DNA from: Diploptera punctata
Lineage: Eukaryota > Arthropoda > Insecta > Blattodea > Blaberidae
Length of the DNA: 64,000 nucleotides
Reading direction: 5' to 3'
Assembly: GCA_030220185.1 (NCBI GenBank)
Contig: JASPKZ010004955.1
Coordinates: forward strand, 1,488,001 to 1,552,000
Part shown: positions 42,530-53,929 of the stretch, piece after piece
Numbering within the stretch: the first letter of the stretch is position 1
Layout: each line of letters begins with the position of its first letter
Notes under the pieces: model-generated
The model's input: only the letters and a program-made list of their open reading frames with translations
Databases searched by the model: none
What the model was told of the DNA's origin: nothing
Translations under genes and position numbers: made by a program

Positions 42530-42790
42530 TGGGAAATAATATTACGAGGTTCTTCAATTAATAAAATGAGTCACATCTTACCTCATACTTCATGTTTCTC
42601 AATCACGGAAACTGCAGTTTTCAAGAGTTATCCCTCTCATCCTCAGCCAACATCATGACTCAATGTTATTGAGGATGAATGATGTTGGCTGAGGATGAGA
42701 GAGATACCTCTTGAAAACTGCAGTTCCCCTGATCAAAAATCGCAAAGTACGAGGTAAGATGCGACTCATTTTATTAATAATTAAATTAGC
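42530..42790. repeat. Penelope-like solo palindrome (family a-like) with hammerhead-like cores
   Basis: Begins GGGAAATAATATTACGAGGTT. Arms ATAAAATGAGTCACATCTTAC ... CTCATCCTCAGCCAACATCA and inverse ... GATGCGACTCATTTTATTAA meet near 42668. Each arm contains CTGAGGATGAGAG ... CTCTTGAAAACTGCAGTT. Confidence 0.75.
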
Positions 42791-43445
42791 TTGGTTAAGT
42801 AGCTCTTGCAAGGAAACACCCATGCCATACATGGGAATGTATGGGTATAGACAGACAAATTAATGAATGAGAAACAGAAACCACTTTTTCTAAATCAAAT
42901 ATTTACAGTATTATCAGATTTATTGATACTAAATTCTAATTTCTCATTTCATATCACAAATATGAAAATTGTCAGCTGTAAAGAAAATGAATTAAAGATA
43001 ATTTACTATAGTCAGTATATCTTATTAATGATTTTCAGCACTTTATTTTTCTTTTCTCCATATTTTGCCTGAAAACACAATTTACTTAATTTTATATTTT
43101 TACATTTTGGATTTCTATTTGAGGTAATTACTATGCTTTTCCAAAGAGATACAATCATTTGTACATATAAACTTCAATATCAAATTTTGTGAATCAATAA
43201 TTAAATATATACATGAAATTGCATCTTATTAAATAGTCTGCAGGTGTAAATACATAAAAACAACTATGATGATATTTTAAAAATATATAATGTGAAGAAG
43301 ATGTGCAAATTATTAATTTTAGAGTTTTGATTGTCCTAAAAATAAGACAGTTTGCAATCTGAGAATTGAAATATTTGTCGCTACATTAAGGATTGTTTGG
43401 TAGTCTTGAAATGAAAACTAAATTTTATATGATCATAAAAGGATG
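42791..43445. other. No recognised feature
   Basis: AT-rich; the short plus-strand ORF at 42863-43072 has no known domain. Confidence 0.5.
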
Positions 43446-44145
43446 CAGTAAAACTTGCTTAATCCGGAATGTGAATAATGCAAAAATCTGTCCAATGTGA
43501 ACAAAATTTATTGGTCCCGGCGAAATAATAGTAAGTTATGTGTATTTATTTTGCATAAAACGGAATCTGTCCAATGTGGAAACGGAAGGATATTTCTACA
43601 CAATTCATGAAAAAAATTTTATAAAGCGAAAAGGTATATATATTTATTAACAATCAGCAGTTTTTTTTTATTCTTTTTACTGAAGGCAGGTGCCAAGACG
43701 GCTTTTACAAATAGTGATTCAAACCAAATGGACAAATAAATATAAAAAAAACAAACCTAATTGTAACTGACCCTAAAGTTTATTGTTAAAAGCTGTTGTT
43801 GTATTTCATGTGCCGATATGTACTTTGATAAATGCCTCAATCGCCATGATCGGTATATTATTGTTTCAACTTGTTCATTGCAATAATTTTGATTGAATAA
43901 CACATATCTCTTGTGCTTTGTTTCCAGTTTATAATGTCGTGTAAAAGGAAAGAAAAATAATTAGTACCGAAGAGAAAAAAAAATAGTGCTGCCGCTTAAA
44001 GTAAAAATAAAAATGCTTGACCGTTTATATGCATTGGCGAATCGTTTGTGTCTATATCATGCTGTTTCAATGTTAATGAATCAAGAAATCCGAAAACAAA
44101 ATAAGGAATTATATCACAGAATTCACAGCTGAATATCAGTCTTAA

Positions 44146-45553
44146 CACATTCAGTACCGTAAACCAGTTAAGGCATTTAAAGAGACTATCATGTATGTGG
44201 CCGACGGTCAGTTAACTCGTTTTAGAGCGGGCGAGAACAAACCGCATTTATATTCGGTGCCTAAATTTTGTATTGGCTTAGTATGTCTTGTAGATCATAG
44301 ATGGCATGTAAATGTACATTTTCTATTCCCGTTTGACACGTTTAACCTTGGTGAATCCCCTTTTATTTTTAAAACAAATAACACGTGGAATTCGTTCACC
44401 CAAACTTGCCTCCAGGCTCCAATGCAGTCGTATATCTTTCTCGTTATCACGCTGTTGTTTGTGCGTAAGTGAAACCATGGCTAAAGAAAAATATCTCACT
44501 GAAGAAGAATTAGTGAATATTTTGTATAATGATGATTCAGGTGATGAACTGATTCCTGAATTAGAAGATTCACAAAGTGAAAGTGAAGATGAACTTCCAC
44601 TTCCTGAAATTGATACGCCGATACCATGTGTCGTGAGTGATGTCAATCACCCAAGTTATTGTCCACCTGTTTTACCATTCACAACGAACCCAGGGGTGAA
44701 CATTGAAATCGAAAATGAAATGGATATTATGTCATATCAATATATTTTTCAATGAAGAGTTTTTCGAATACGTATGTGACCAAACAAATCTTTACGCAAA
44801 TCAAGTGATTAGTGTTGCGCAGCATCCATTCACAAATAAGTCAATAATGCAGAAATGGAGACCTGTCGACATCCCGGAAATGAAAAAGTTTTTAGGACTG
44901 ATATTCATCACAGGCATAGTGCAAAAACCAGATATAAAAATTTATTGGTCTGAAGATCCTTGCTTTCAAACACCAATATTTTCAAAAACAATGTCCAGAA
45001 CGCGATTTTTAAATATTCTTTCTTTCTTGCATTTCAGTGACAGTAGTGTCTATAAAAATAGTACCGACAGACTGTACAAAATTACGCCTATATTAGAGAG
45101 ACTCAGTGATAAATTTTCAAGCGTGTACACTCCGCAAAATAAAATTGCACTGGATGAAGGTATGTTAGCTTGGCGAGGACGTCTGAGATTTCGAGTATAC
45201 TATCTGGGGAAAATTACAAAATATGATATTTTAGTGAGAATGGTATGCGAGTCAAATTCAGGCTATATTTGTACTATAATAAAAATTTAAAATATCAAAA
45301 AGTGTGTGAAACAGTGTGGTATTGCATGAAATGTGGTGTTTATCGGCACCCTGGAGCCTGTTTTACGAGATATCACACCATCAAATCCTACTAGGATATC
45401 TCCTTTAGGTATGTACAAAATTTGAATTTTCTAGGACTAATAGTTTGTGAATAATGGTCCATTTACTGAAGTGCCATGAAAAGGGTAGCTGGGGTATTTA
45501 AATGGCTGGCCTGTGGGTTTAAATGCCCTGCTCAGTGCCTGGTAGTGAATGTG
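44146..45553 (+). mobile_element. Internally deleted piggyBac element with intact ends
   Basis: CACATTCAGTACCG at the start and (complement) CACATTCACTACCAGGCACT at the end, between TTAA 44142-44145 and 45554-45557. A GGCATTTAAA-type subterminal repeat is at both sides (44172; 45498 inverted). 1408 bp. Encodes only the N-terminal half of a transposase. Confidence 0.9.
44478..45290 (+). pseudogene. piggyBac-family transposase, N-terminal half, one frameshift
   Basis: Starts MAKEKYLTEEELVNILY with an acidic leader (DDSGDELIPELEDSQSESED). The frame shifts near 44735, then continues FFNEEFFEYVCDQTNLYANQ, WRPVDIPEMKKFLGLIFITG, IYWSEDPCFQTPIFSKTMSR, FLHFSDSS and KIALDEGMLAWRGRLRF, which contains the first catalytic Asp (the LDE in DDE_Tnp_1_7). 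It stops after VRMVCESNSGYICTIIKI, where the second and third acidic residues and the Cys-rich C-terminus are deleted. Non-functional for catalysis. Confidence 0.88.
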
Positions 45554-46342
45554 TTAATTGAAAGACCTTTTAAAAGCGGCAAAACAGGAAAAAATTATTA
45601 AGTTCTTTTAAGTCCTTGCCTAAACCTGACAGTAATAATTAATAGAAATTGTTCAAAATCTCTCATTAATTTATTTTATTTTGATTATTTTTATTTTATT
45701 CTGTAACCTTGGAATGCATCCCCTATATACCCATACAAATTAGCATTCCAAATTTGCGGAACATATCCCCGCGAATAAGGAGTTTCTCTGTATAGATTCT
45801 ACCTGTATAGATTCAGTCTCATTGCACACCCATTATGCGAAATACAGATACCTGTCTTGCAAATAACAATTGCGCTGTAAAATTTTAAATTAGTTAAGTT
45901 CTGAGACCAATCTTTCGCTGGTAGCATTCTGAATTTACGGAATAAAGATGGCTGAAATGTATCATTCTCATTAAGCGAAAAAGTGAAAGTGATTGAAGAT
46001 AAATCTCCAAACATTTCCGGACCAATGCTCCAAAGTCAAGCTCTAGCTCTTGTTAAATCCCTAAGGGAATAACAATTTCAAGGAATCTTAAGAGACATTT
46101 TTAACACTGATGGAATGGGACTGTTTTTTTTTGCAAGTTACCATCAAAGTCGCTCATACATACTATACTTCACTTTTCTATGGCAGCAGAACACAATTAA
46201 TCCAAGGTACATAAAAAGACATACGGTACTCTATAATTTAAGATTATTAATAAGTTTTAGTTTTTTTTATAATGTGGAATTTGGTCCAATGTGGGAAAAA
46301 AAAATTGGTCCCATGTGATTTCATTTTGAGCAAGTTTTACTG

Positions 46343-47289
46343 TGTATGTAATTTGTCTGTTACATTGTTTCTCTATAATTGTAATTTTTTTAACTTTCTT
46401 AGCCCTTTAAAGTTAACGACATTGCATCCCTTTTTTTTAAAGATAATTTTACAGAGATAGGAACTGTATTTTGTTTCTTATTTTCATATATTAAATTATT
46501 ATACAGAAGATAATAATAAAGTTCTTAAGTGAGTTGGATCATTCTAAATACCACTTCTAGCAGTAGTTTTAATCTATGATATTTAATTAAGAGAGATTTG
46601 AAGGAATGCAAAAATTAAACGTAATTATTATTATTTAAATAGGCATCAATATTCTCAAATAAAAATTTCAAATCTTAAGCAGTAAGTTCTCTCATTGCTA
46701 ACATTAATCTCCAATGAACTTCAGATCCAGTTTTGAATCTAGTCCAAATTGTAAATGTTTTAAATCCAATGGCCAATAATGATACAATACCCAGATAAAG
46801 AAAAAATAAATTGTCAGTTATACCACAAAAAAAAATCAAAAGCCTATTGAATTAATGTACACTTTCCCAAAAAAAAAGAATGGGTCAACTCTTCCTCGTG
46901 CACATGTCTTAAGATTCATAGCGCGATTCACAAGAGAACATTGTCTCCCTTTGTATCAAAAAACACAATGCAGCCGTGAGACCAAGAGCGCAACAGCTGC
47001 TAATCCTGCCATCGTGTGCCCGTAAGTACATATGGTTGAGTCATAGTCCAATACGTTATCAAGGGGAATCCTTGCATTCGATCCTAGATAGCACCAATTT
47101 TATTTTTTAATATTAATGCATGTTTATTTTAAATTTTCAGACTTCCTGGACTATCTAATTTAATAAAAAAGGGTGGAATTATTTATACCCAACTCCTGTG
47201 GGTAGGCTGAACCTGGCCTTAAAAAGCAAACCATATATAGAAGTTTAAGTTCTACTTCCTCACATAAAAAATATTAAAAAAAGCAAAAA
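46343..47289. other. Unassigned, with a short block repeated inverted at 52640-52680
   Basis: TGTACACTTTCCCAAAAAAA..AGAATGGGT at 46857 is the complement of ACCCATTCTTTTTTTGGGGA..AGTGTACA at 52653. This is the only similarity seen; the block may be a transposon end. Confidence 0.35.
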
Positions 47290-48320
47290 AAAGAGACCAG
47301 TGAACTTAACATCTTCTCCACAGGCCATCAGCTTCTACTACAGCTCGAAGTCGATTCGGCATGGATCTGACGAGGTCATGGAAGAATTCTCGATGAGGAT
47401 TGTCCTCCTCTTCGTGGACAAGATCTTCCCAGGTATCGAGAACTTGATTCCACAACTCGTCTTTATTTTGAGGGGGTTGGCGGGCGTACTTCTTAATCCT
47501 CTCCATGTTTCAATTTCGCCCATCCATGTTCAATGACATTAAAATCAGGTGACTTTGGAGGCCAATGAATTATTTCGATCTTGGGCCTTGTCTGAAACCA
47601 TCTTTGAATTCTTCCGGCATAGTGCATGGTATGGTTGTCCTGCTGGAACAGTAATGTTCCATTGGGAAAATGTTCTTGGACAGAAGGAAGGAATACGTTT
47701 TCCAGAATATTTTCATACATCTCCGCATTGAACCGGCCATCAATGCATTTTATCACGCCAGCCCCATCGTAAGACATCCACCCGCACAACGATTTGCTAA
47801 AGCTCCCCAACCTTGCATGTCGATGCACAAAGCATTCATCATGTTGGTGGCCTCACGATAGACATCATAATCACTCGAGATGGTTGTTTCGTCAGAGAAA
47901 ATTACATTTCTCTAATTGAAATCCATTCCTTTTGCGCAGCCCTCCAGTTCCTAATCCCACGGCTCCTCAATTAGTTGATTACAGTTTGATCACAACCGGG
48001 TAAGTCAGATGTTTTTCGTAATTCAATGGCAGTCCGAAAGGGATCCTGTCGAACTGCCTCGAATAAGGCAGCATCCTCTTCCACTGAAGAAATCTGTGGA
48101 CACCCAGGAATAGGGCGATTTGCGACCTCCCCTAAAGTTTGAAATCGATGAGCCCACCTAAAGGTCGTGCTCCGTGGCACAGCAACCAAACAGGCAGCGG
48201 CCCTAGCCCCATATCCAGCGTCAACTAGAGCTATAGCTTGCTGTCTCAGATCATTCATGTTTGCCATGCTTGTGAAGAATGAGGGGCAGCATGAGTTGTT
48301 ATGCGTAGACAATGACTATT
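47290..48320 (-). pseudogene. Second Tc1/mariner-superfamily transposase, degenerate
   Basis: Minus strand. 48312-47971: MNDLRQQAIALVDAGYGARA, VPRSTTFRWAHRFQTLGEVA (HTH). Then IFSDETTISSDYDVYREATN (first Asp, near 47890). 47828-47493: SFSKSLCGWMSYDGAGVIKC, GTLLFQQDNHTMHYAGRIQR (second Asp, DN) and WPPKSPDFNVIEHGWAKLK (IEH, the third acidic residue). 47506-47306: KNKDELWNQVLDTWEDL. All three acidic residues survive but frames are broken. Family differs from 4288-5808. TIRs not identified. Confidence 0.85.
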
Positions 48321-48499
48321 TAATATGAAATAGTAACCCCATAATAGTGAATATCACAATCCTAAATTGAATTAATAAATAACAGGATAATACAAGATCG
48401 TCATTGTGCCAAAATATTCTAAATTAATCCAATTAAGTTCAATTACATAATATAAACAAACCACAAAGTATGACACCATTTCATATGTACACATTTTAG

Positions 48500-48605
48500 G
48501 TTAGCAAAGAGAATAGCAGATTAGGTCTGCGGTGCCTCATCAAACTACAAAATTGAACATTGAAGGTTCGAATCCAGCCGAGGAGTTCATTTTTTTTTAT
48601 TTATA
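48500..48605 (+). repeat. tRNA-like SINE scrap with B box
   Basis: AGCAGATTAGGTCTGCGGTG ... GAAGGTTCGAATCCAGCCGA then a T/A-rich tail. A/B box spacing plausible. Confidence 0.45.
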
Positions 48606-48629
48606 TAAGGCTGTTAATATTTCCTTACT

Positions 48630-51371
48630 TACTTACTCACTGGCACTATCAAACCCATAGGTTCATGTACGTGTGGACATAAGCCCTCCATACATCCCTA
48701 TCCTGAGCTAATGCTTTCCAATCATTCCCTGTATAATCTACTTCCCTTAAATCATAGTTAATGTTATTCTCCCACCTCATTCTTGGTCTACCAAATGGGC
48801 GTTTTCCCTCTGTTTTCCCCAACAAGAAGCTTCCATGCATGTCTTTCATTCCCCATATGTGCAACATGTCCTGCCCATTGTAATCTACGAGACTTAACTG
48901 TTCTTCTTATATCTGGCTTCCTATAAAGACAATGTAGTTCATTAGGTAGTCTTCTCCATTCACCTGTCTGTTCATCCCTCTTTGGTCCAAAAATTGTACT
49001 AAGTACTTTATTCTCAAATATTCGTAATCTCCTTTCCTCCCTTAAAGTAAGAGTCCATATTTCGCACCCATATAATATAACCGGTAGAATAATAGTTTTA
49101 TATATTTTCAGTTTAATGCTTTTTGAAAGGAGTAGGGACATCAAAAGTCTCTGCAATGCATAATAACATGCATTTCCAGAATTGAGCCTATGTTTAATTT
49201 CTTTGTGTATCTCATTCTGATTTGTGATTATTGTTCCTAGGTATAATTCAGCCACTTCCTCAAAATTCCCCTCATTTGTCATTAGCTGTCCATTTCCATT
49301 ATATAATATATTTCTACATGTGACCATATATTTAGTTTTATTGATATTTACTTCTAGTCCTAATTTCTTAGTGTTACTCAATAGTGTGTGCTTGTTGTCC
49401 TTTAGTATCTCCTCGCTATCGCTCAATAGTACTATATCATCAGCATAAACTAGCATCTTATTAATACCATTGAGTTGTAGGCCTTCCTCATCCTCTAAAG
49501 ATTTGATGGCATGCTCTAGTACAAAATTAAATAGTAGAGGAGATAGTGCATCCCCTTGCTTCAACCCATTCTGGATTTCAAAAGTGTCCAAAAACTGTTT
49601 GCCTACACACACCCTACTCTTTGTGCCATTTAGACACATTCGTATAAGTCTAACTAACTTTTTATGAATTCCAAACTCCAGCAGGATAGTATATAACTTC
49701 TCCCCCTTAATTGAATCATATGCTTTTTTGAAGTCTACATATAGTTGATGTACAGTACCATTATATTCCTATTTCTTTTCTAAAATCTGTCTTATACTGA
49801 AAATCTGATCTGTTGTAGACCTGTTTCTTCTAAATCCACATTGATGATCTCCTAGAATGTCATCTTATAGGGAGTAAATCTGCTTACTAGTATATTTGTT
49901 ATAATTTTGTACGAAGTTGAAAGTAATGAGATGTCCCTGTAGTTGTTGAATCAGTTTTATCTCCTTTCTTATAAATTGGTAAGATAATTGATTCCTTCCA
50001 TTCATCTGGAAGAGCTTCTTTTTCCCAAATCATACTAAGCAACCAGCGTATCGTGTCCATCAATTTTTCTCCACCTGATTTTATCAGTTCTGCTGTGATC
50101 TCATCTGAACCTGATGCTTTATATATCTTCAATTTTCCTATCGCCATTTTAACCTCAAATGCATTTGGTTCTGCGACTAGCATTTTTGCTGTCTGTAAAT
50201 TATCCTCCTCAATGTCCTATTCTGTATATACATTTAATAGCTGATTAAAGTAATTTTTCCATTTATTTAATGTATTCCTGGAATCTGCAATCATATCCCC
50301 ATTTTCATTCCTAATTATGTTTGTTCTAGCCTGAAACCCTTTCTTCTCTATACTAATTCCCTGATATAATTCTCTAATGTTCCAATTTTTTGCATTCTTT
50401 TCAAGATCATTAATCTTCTCTCTCAAATATTCCCTCTTATTACTCTTCAGTAATCTGGTGGTTTCCTGTCTAATACTACCCAATTGCTCTAAATTTACCT
50501 CATTTGGCTCGTGTAACCATTTCATTTTTGCTAGCTTTCTTTTCTTTACAATGTCGGCACATTCCTCATCAAACCATTTCTTGTTTTGCCTCTTTTTTAA
50601 ATAACCAATGTTGTCTGAAGCTGACAATTTAATAGTATCTCTTATAGCCTCCCATTCTTTATGTATATCAGTTTCTTCTTCGTTTGCCACATTGTCATCT
50701 GAAGATTCCAGTACTTCAAATCTATTAGCAATTTTGATTTTGTATTCTTGCAGCATTTCATCATTTTTTAGGTTTTTTAATTCAAATTTTTCAGAATCAT
50801 CTTTAGCATTTGTTCCTCTCATAAGCGATAGCTGTTGTCTGATTTTCACCTTGACCAGATGATGATCCAAATTGTAGTTTGTCCCTCTAACTGATCTAAC
50901 ATCGATGATGCTACTGTGCCAACGTTTGTCCACTAATACATGATCTATCTGGTTCCGAGTTTCTCCATCTGGAGACGTCCAGGTGTATTTATGAATATCC
51001 TTATGCTGAAATGTTGTACTCTTAACAATGAGATTCTTTGATGTGGCAAAGGTGATTAATCTAACCCCATTGTCGTTACTATCTTCATGAAGACTGAATT
51101 TGCCTATTGTTGGTTTGAATATATCTTCCTGCTCCACTTTTCCATTAAAATCTCCTAAGACAATTTTCATATGATATTGTGAAAGGTTATTAAATAAGCA
51201 TTCTAATTCTTCATAGAACTCATCTTTGATCTTGTCATCTTTATCTTCTGTGGGAGCATGTACATTTATGATTATAAAATCATGTTGTTTACCCTTAAGA
51301 ATTATGTAAGATATCCTATCATTGACAAACTTAATATCTCGGATAGCAGACAGGATCCTCATTCTGACTAA
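48630..51371 (-). mobile_element. Nearly full-length RTE-type LINE, main part
   Basis: Minus strand, reading 51440 to 48649: rest of the AP-endonuclease (51440-50217: IIINVHAPTEDKDD, KIVLGDFNGKVEQED, ETRNQIDHVLVDKRW, NYNLDHHLVKVKIR), then a linker. RT follows from 50183 (KASGSDEITAELIKSGGEKL, WKESIILPIYKKGDKTDS), a region with one stop near 49770 (VDFKKAYDSIKGEKL), and 49639-48788 (GLKQGDALSPLLFNFVLEHA, KMLVYADDIVLLSDSEE, VILYGCEIWTLTLREERRLR). The C-terminal RPFGRPRMRWENNINYD is at 48649-48867. YADD is intact. Endonuclease plus RT suits target-primed retrotransposition. Family inferred from the endonuclease and tail motifs. Confidence 0.9.
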
Positions 51372-51938
51372 GGGTCGAATGTTTGAACGCATTAGACAGT
51401 AAAAGGCGTTCTCTGCTGATAAAGTTTTATTCAAACACATTTTTCTTACTCAGAAATCTATTCACGCGGTAATAATTGTAAAGCTACCTGACAAGGTACC
51501 ATAAGATCGTAGCTCAAGATATAAACTTATGTGAAAATCCCGAAGGGAACAGATGGTAACCGATGTAGTTTGAAACTTATCCAAGATGTCGGACCTTGAA
51601 GACTTCGATCATGTTTTCGGTATACGCGGAGAAGAGGAATTTGATAGAGTCTACCAAAGAATTCAACTGGAAGAACAGGAGAATCGGCGTAATATTGCGC
51701 GTCGCAGACGTGTTTGTATACGGTATTATTTGCGGGATGCAAGCATAAATGCATTCCTCTATAGCAGATGAAAATAACGGAAGTGGTTTTATCGCTGAGA
51801 ATTCTGGGTAATTCGTTGCCAATATTACGAAAACGTCAACATTCATGCATGACCGGTTAAGGCAGCCGTTAATTCGATCTCAGCTCACCAGTGATTGGAA
51901 GTAATTTGAGTAGAGAGTAATGTATTTGCATACGACCC
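51372..51938 (+). mobile_element. Harbinger-like short element copy 2, complete, inserted in the LINE
   Basis: GGGTCGAATGTTTGAACGCA at the left, complement GGGTCGTATGCAAATACATT at the right, TAA duplicated at 51369-51371 and 51939-51941. 567 bp. Carries the 61-codon ORF at 51586-51771. Its removal rejoins the LINE endonuclease reading (LVRMRILSAIRDIK). Confidence 0.85.
51586..51771 (+). CDS. Short conserved ORF in the Harbinger-like element, copy 2
   Basis: Begins ATGTCGGACCTTGAAGAC: MSDLEDFDHVFGIRGEEEF, DRVYQRIQLEEQENRRNIAR, RRRVCIRYYLRDASINAFLY. Acidic first half and Arg-rich second half. The same ORF, three internal differences, lies at 24647-24838. The start may belong to a lost longer transposase gene; function unknown. 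Confidence 0.45.
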   Translation: MSDLEDFDHVFGIRGEEEFDRVYQRIQLEEQENRRNIARRRRVCIRYYLRDASINAFLYSR

Positions 51939-51941
51939 TAA

Positions 51942-52430
51942 AAAACCTGTTCCAAATTTAGGTCTTTTGCACCCCCGTATTATATTGCAAAGCTTCCTGA
52001 TTCCTGACTACAATCTCCTGGCCATCTAACTTCCTGTAAAGCAACTATATCCAAGGGTGATTTATCTAATTCCCGCATTAATATCTCTAGTGCCCCGCTA
52101 TTGTATAAAGTCCTAACATTCCATGTTCCTAGGAACATGTCCCTGTTTTTGAGCCTTTGGCATGGGTTATCTGAAGTATTCCCCACCCGGAGAATCAAAT
52201 GGGGGACTATTTGACCTCCAGAAAATTTTAGCCCAGTTGAACCTATGTCTGCATTTCTTGATGGTTGTATTTTTATGGTGAAAGATCATCACTCTTTTGA
52301 CCAAGGTATTTTTTCCGTCTGGCTTATCACCTTCGACCGGTCCGGCATGGTAACCCTATCAGCAGCAATGCTACCGCCGGCATAGCTCTCGGGATAAACA
52401 AAGGGCCTGTCGGGGAAATTAATATTTCCT
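51942..52430 (-). mobile_element. RTE-type LINE, 5' part (endonuclease start and 5' region)
   Basis: 52198-51980 reads NRDMFLGTWNVRTLYNSGAL, EILMRELDKSPLDIVALQEV and RWPGD, the first motifs of an AP-type endonuclease (GTWNVRTL; the LQEV Glu). The 5' region to about 52430 includes a GC-richer stretch (GGCCTGTCGGGGAAATTAAT reading backward) likely the 5' UTR. Interrupted from 51371/51942 by the Harbinger-like element. Confidence 0.85.
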
Positions 52431-52444
52431 AAACTATTTATTTA

Positions 52445-52446
52445 TA

Positions 52447-52478
<32 letters not shown>

Positions 52479-52480
52479 TT
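52445..52480. repeat. (AT)n(GT)n microsatellite
   Basis: AATATATATATATATATATAT then GTGTGTGTGTG. Confidence 0.9.
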
Positions 52481-53396
52481 TACAACAAAATATTATTTCA
52501 TCTCAGTTTTGAGTGACTTTTGGAGCCAGTTATCATATCAACCTACAAGAGAACAGAATTAAGTAAGTCTTGATGCGGTAGGGTGTGTATCATGGCTCGA
52601 GCTGTACATGCATGTGCAGTGTCGTCTATGTGGGACTCCAAATATTCCACCAACCCATTCTTTTTTTGGGGAAGTGTACATTACATAAGATGAGTAATTT
52701 CTTGATTGAAAAAAACAAAAAATCTTGTTTTGATAATACTGTATGATTATTTATGGAATTAGTTTTTGAATTAATACATGAATGGCAAATGAATGAAAGA
52801 AGGTGATGTGGTAGATCAAAGTATAGTTGGCAGAACAATTGTTGAGTACTGTATGCAAAATTTTAGGTCCATCAAAAGAAAAAGATACTCAAGATAGAAA
52901 TATTTGGATAAATTGATTAATATACATTTTCAATGTCTGATAGATACAGTAAAACAAATTGTTTGGTTGAAGAGAAACCTTTGTATTAAGGAAAATCTCT
53001 ATTTAAGTAGAATTTTTTTTTATGTTTGAAACTTGATTCAAACCTCTTGTTATTCAATATCATAGACAAGAAATACATTGAATGACCTAAAAGGATTTGG
53101 GAAATAAGATTACACATTTGATGTTTAGGATTTATTGAGCAGTTAGGTGTTGAAAATTATTATTCTGCAGTAACTTAGATAATCATTTAAACTCAGTTAT
53201 AGATTGTTATTAAAGAAGGCCTTCATGTTATCATGAGGCAGTTTGCAGGACTATATCCTTTCTGACATCCTGCCTCCCCATCCCCTCCTGTTGGCTGGCA
53301 TTCGAGCCTGTGGGAGGTTTGCAGGACCCATCATTACACCATGTGGCGGGCTGTCCTGCCGGCTGGCCCGTGGAATCCCCCCCATCCCCTGCACAG

Positions 53397-53572
53397 GAGG
53401 AGGAGGAGGAGGAAGAGGAAGAAGCTGCTCCTAGTGGGACTGGGACAGGGCTAGCCGGCACCGTGTTCAGACTTCAGTTCCTCGGCTCCGTCGAGGTGGA
53501 GGAGAGGGGGGACGCAAGAGACGAAAGCGACTTAAGAAGCACATGGTTGAGGAGGCTGTCACAAAGATCAAG
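53397..53572 (+). CDS. Probable alternative coding exon for the same PTB segment, with an apparent frameshift
   Basis: A good acceptor (CCCCATCCCCTGCACAG) precedes GAG repeats. In phase 0 this reads an acidic run of nine Glu, then AAPSGTGTGLAGT and FRLQFLGSVEVEE, a PTB first strand (compare [11 protein letters not shown] in the exon at 27255). From 53510 the neighbouring frame reads GRKRRKRLKKHMVEEAVTKIK, ending AAG|GTTCGG in phase 0. VEEAVTKIK is the counterpart of AEEAVSRIK. The two halves are in different frames: one base, most likely a G near 53504, is missing. This is either an assembly error in a G-rich tract or a real lesion. The exon is GC-rich in an AT-rich region, as expected for conserved coding DNA. 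The upstream border is less sure; other AG sites lie at 53247-53248 and 53323-53324 in an open frame. Assignment to the X11/Mint gene is inference from matching end, phase and strand. Confidence 0.65.
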
Positions 53573-53929
53573 GTTCGGTGAAGCATGCTAAAACAAAATG
53601 CTTGAAAATGACAGGGTATTGTATCTACATATGAAAAGAAACAATAGTTCTTATCTTCATTAAAAGTAATATAAATTGTCATTGTAATATATAGTGTGTC
53701 CCAAAATTCAACCTATGAAATTGGAGAGATTGCCGAGAGGCCCAGACAGACATTTTGAGATAAGGAACTTATGGTCTACGGATTCAAAATAAATCACAGT
53801 ACTATAAAAGTTTTTAACTATCAGCATGCCACTGACCAAATTACCATTTCCATAGTAAAAACAGGTGACATTATGTACTGAACTATTGAATGTCACATTT
53901 ATACAAATCAAGATGCAGACTGTATCATT

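Larger units (their letters stand above)
43446..46342. mobile_element. TIR element of 2.9 kb (pogo/Tigger-like ends) hosting a piggyBac
   Basis: CAGTAAAACTTGCTTAATCC at the left and, in complement, CAGTAAAACTTGCTCAAAAT at the right. Subterminal repeats of TCCAATGTG(G/A) occur at both ends (43489, 43569, 46290, 46308), typical of pogo-like elements. No transposase of its own is recognised. A piggyBac (44146-45553) sits inside. Confidence 0.65.

Noticed and set aside
49224..50862. Ser/Phe-rich plus-strand ORFs
   Set aside because: Antisense to the RTE-type LINE frame.
53231..53461. Minus-strand Ser/Pro-rich ORF of 76 codons
   Set aside because: Antisense of the GC-rich second PTB exon and its flank.
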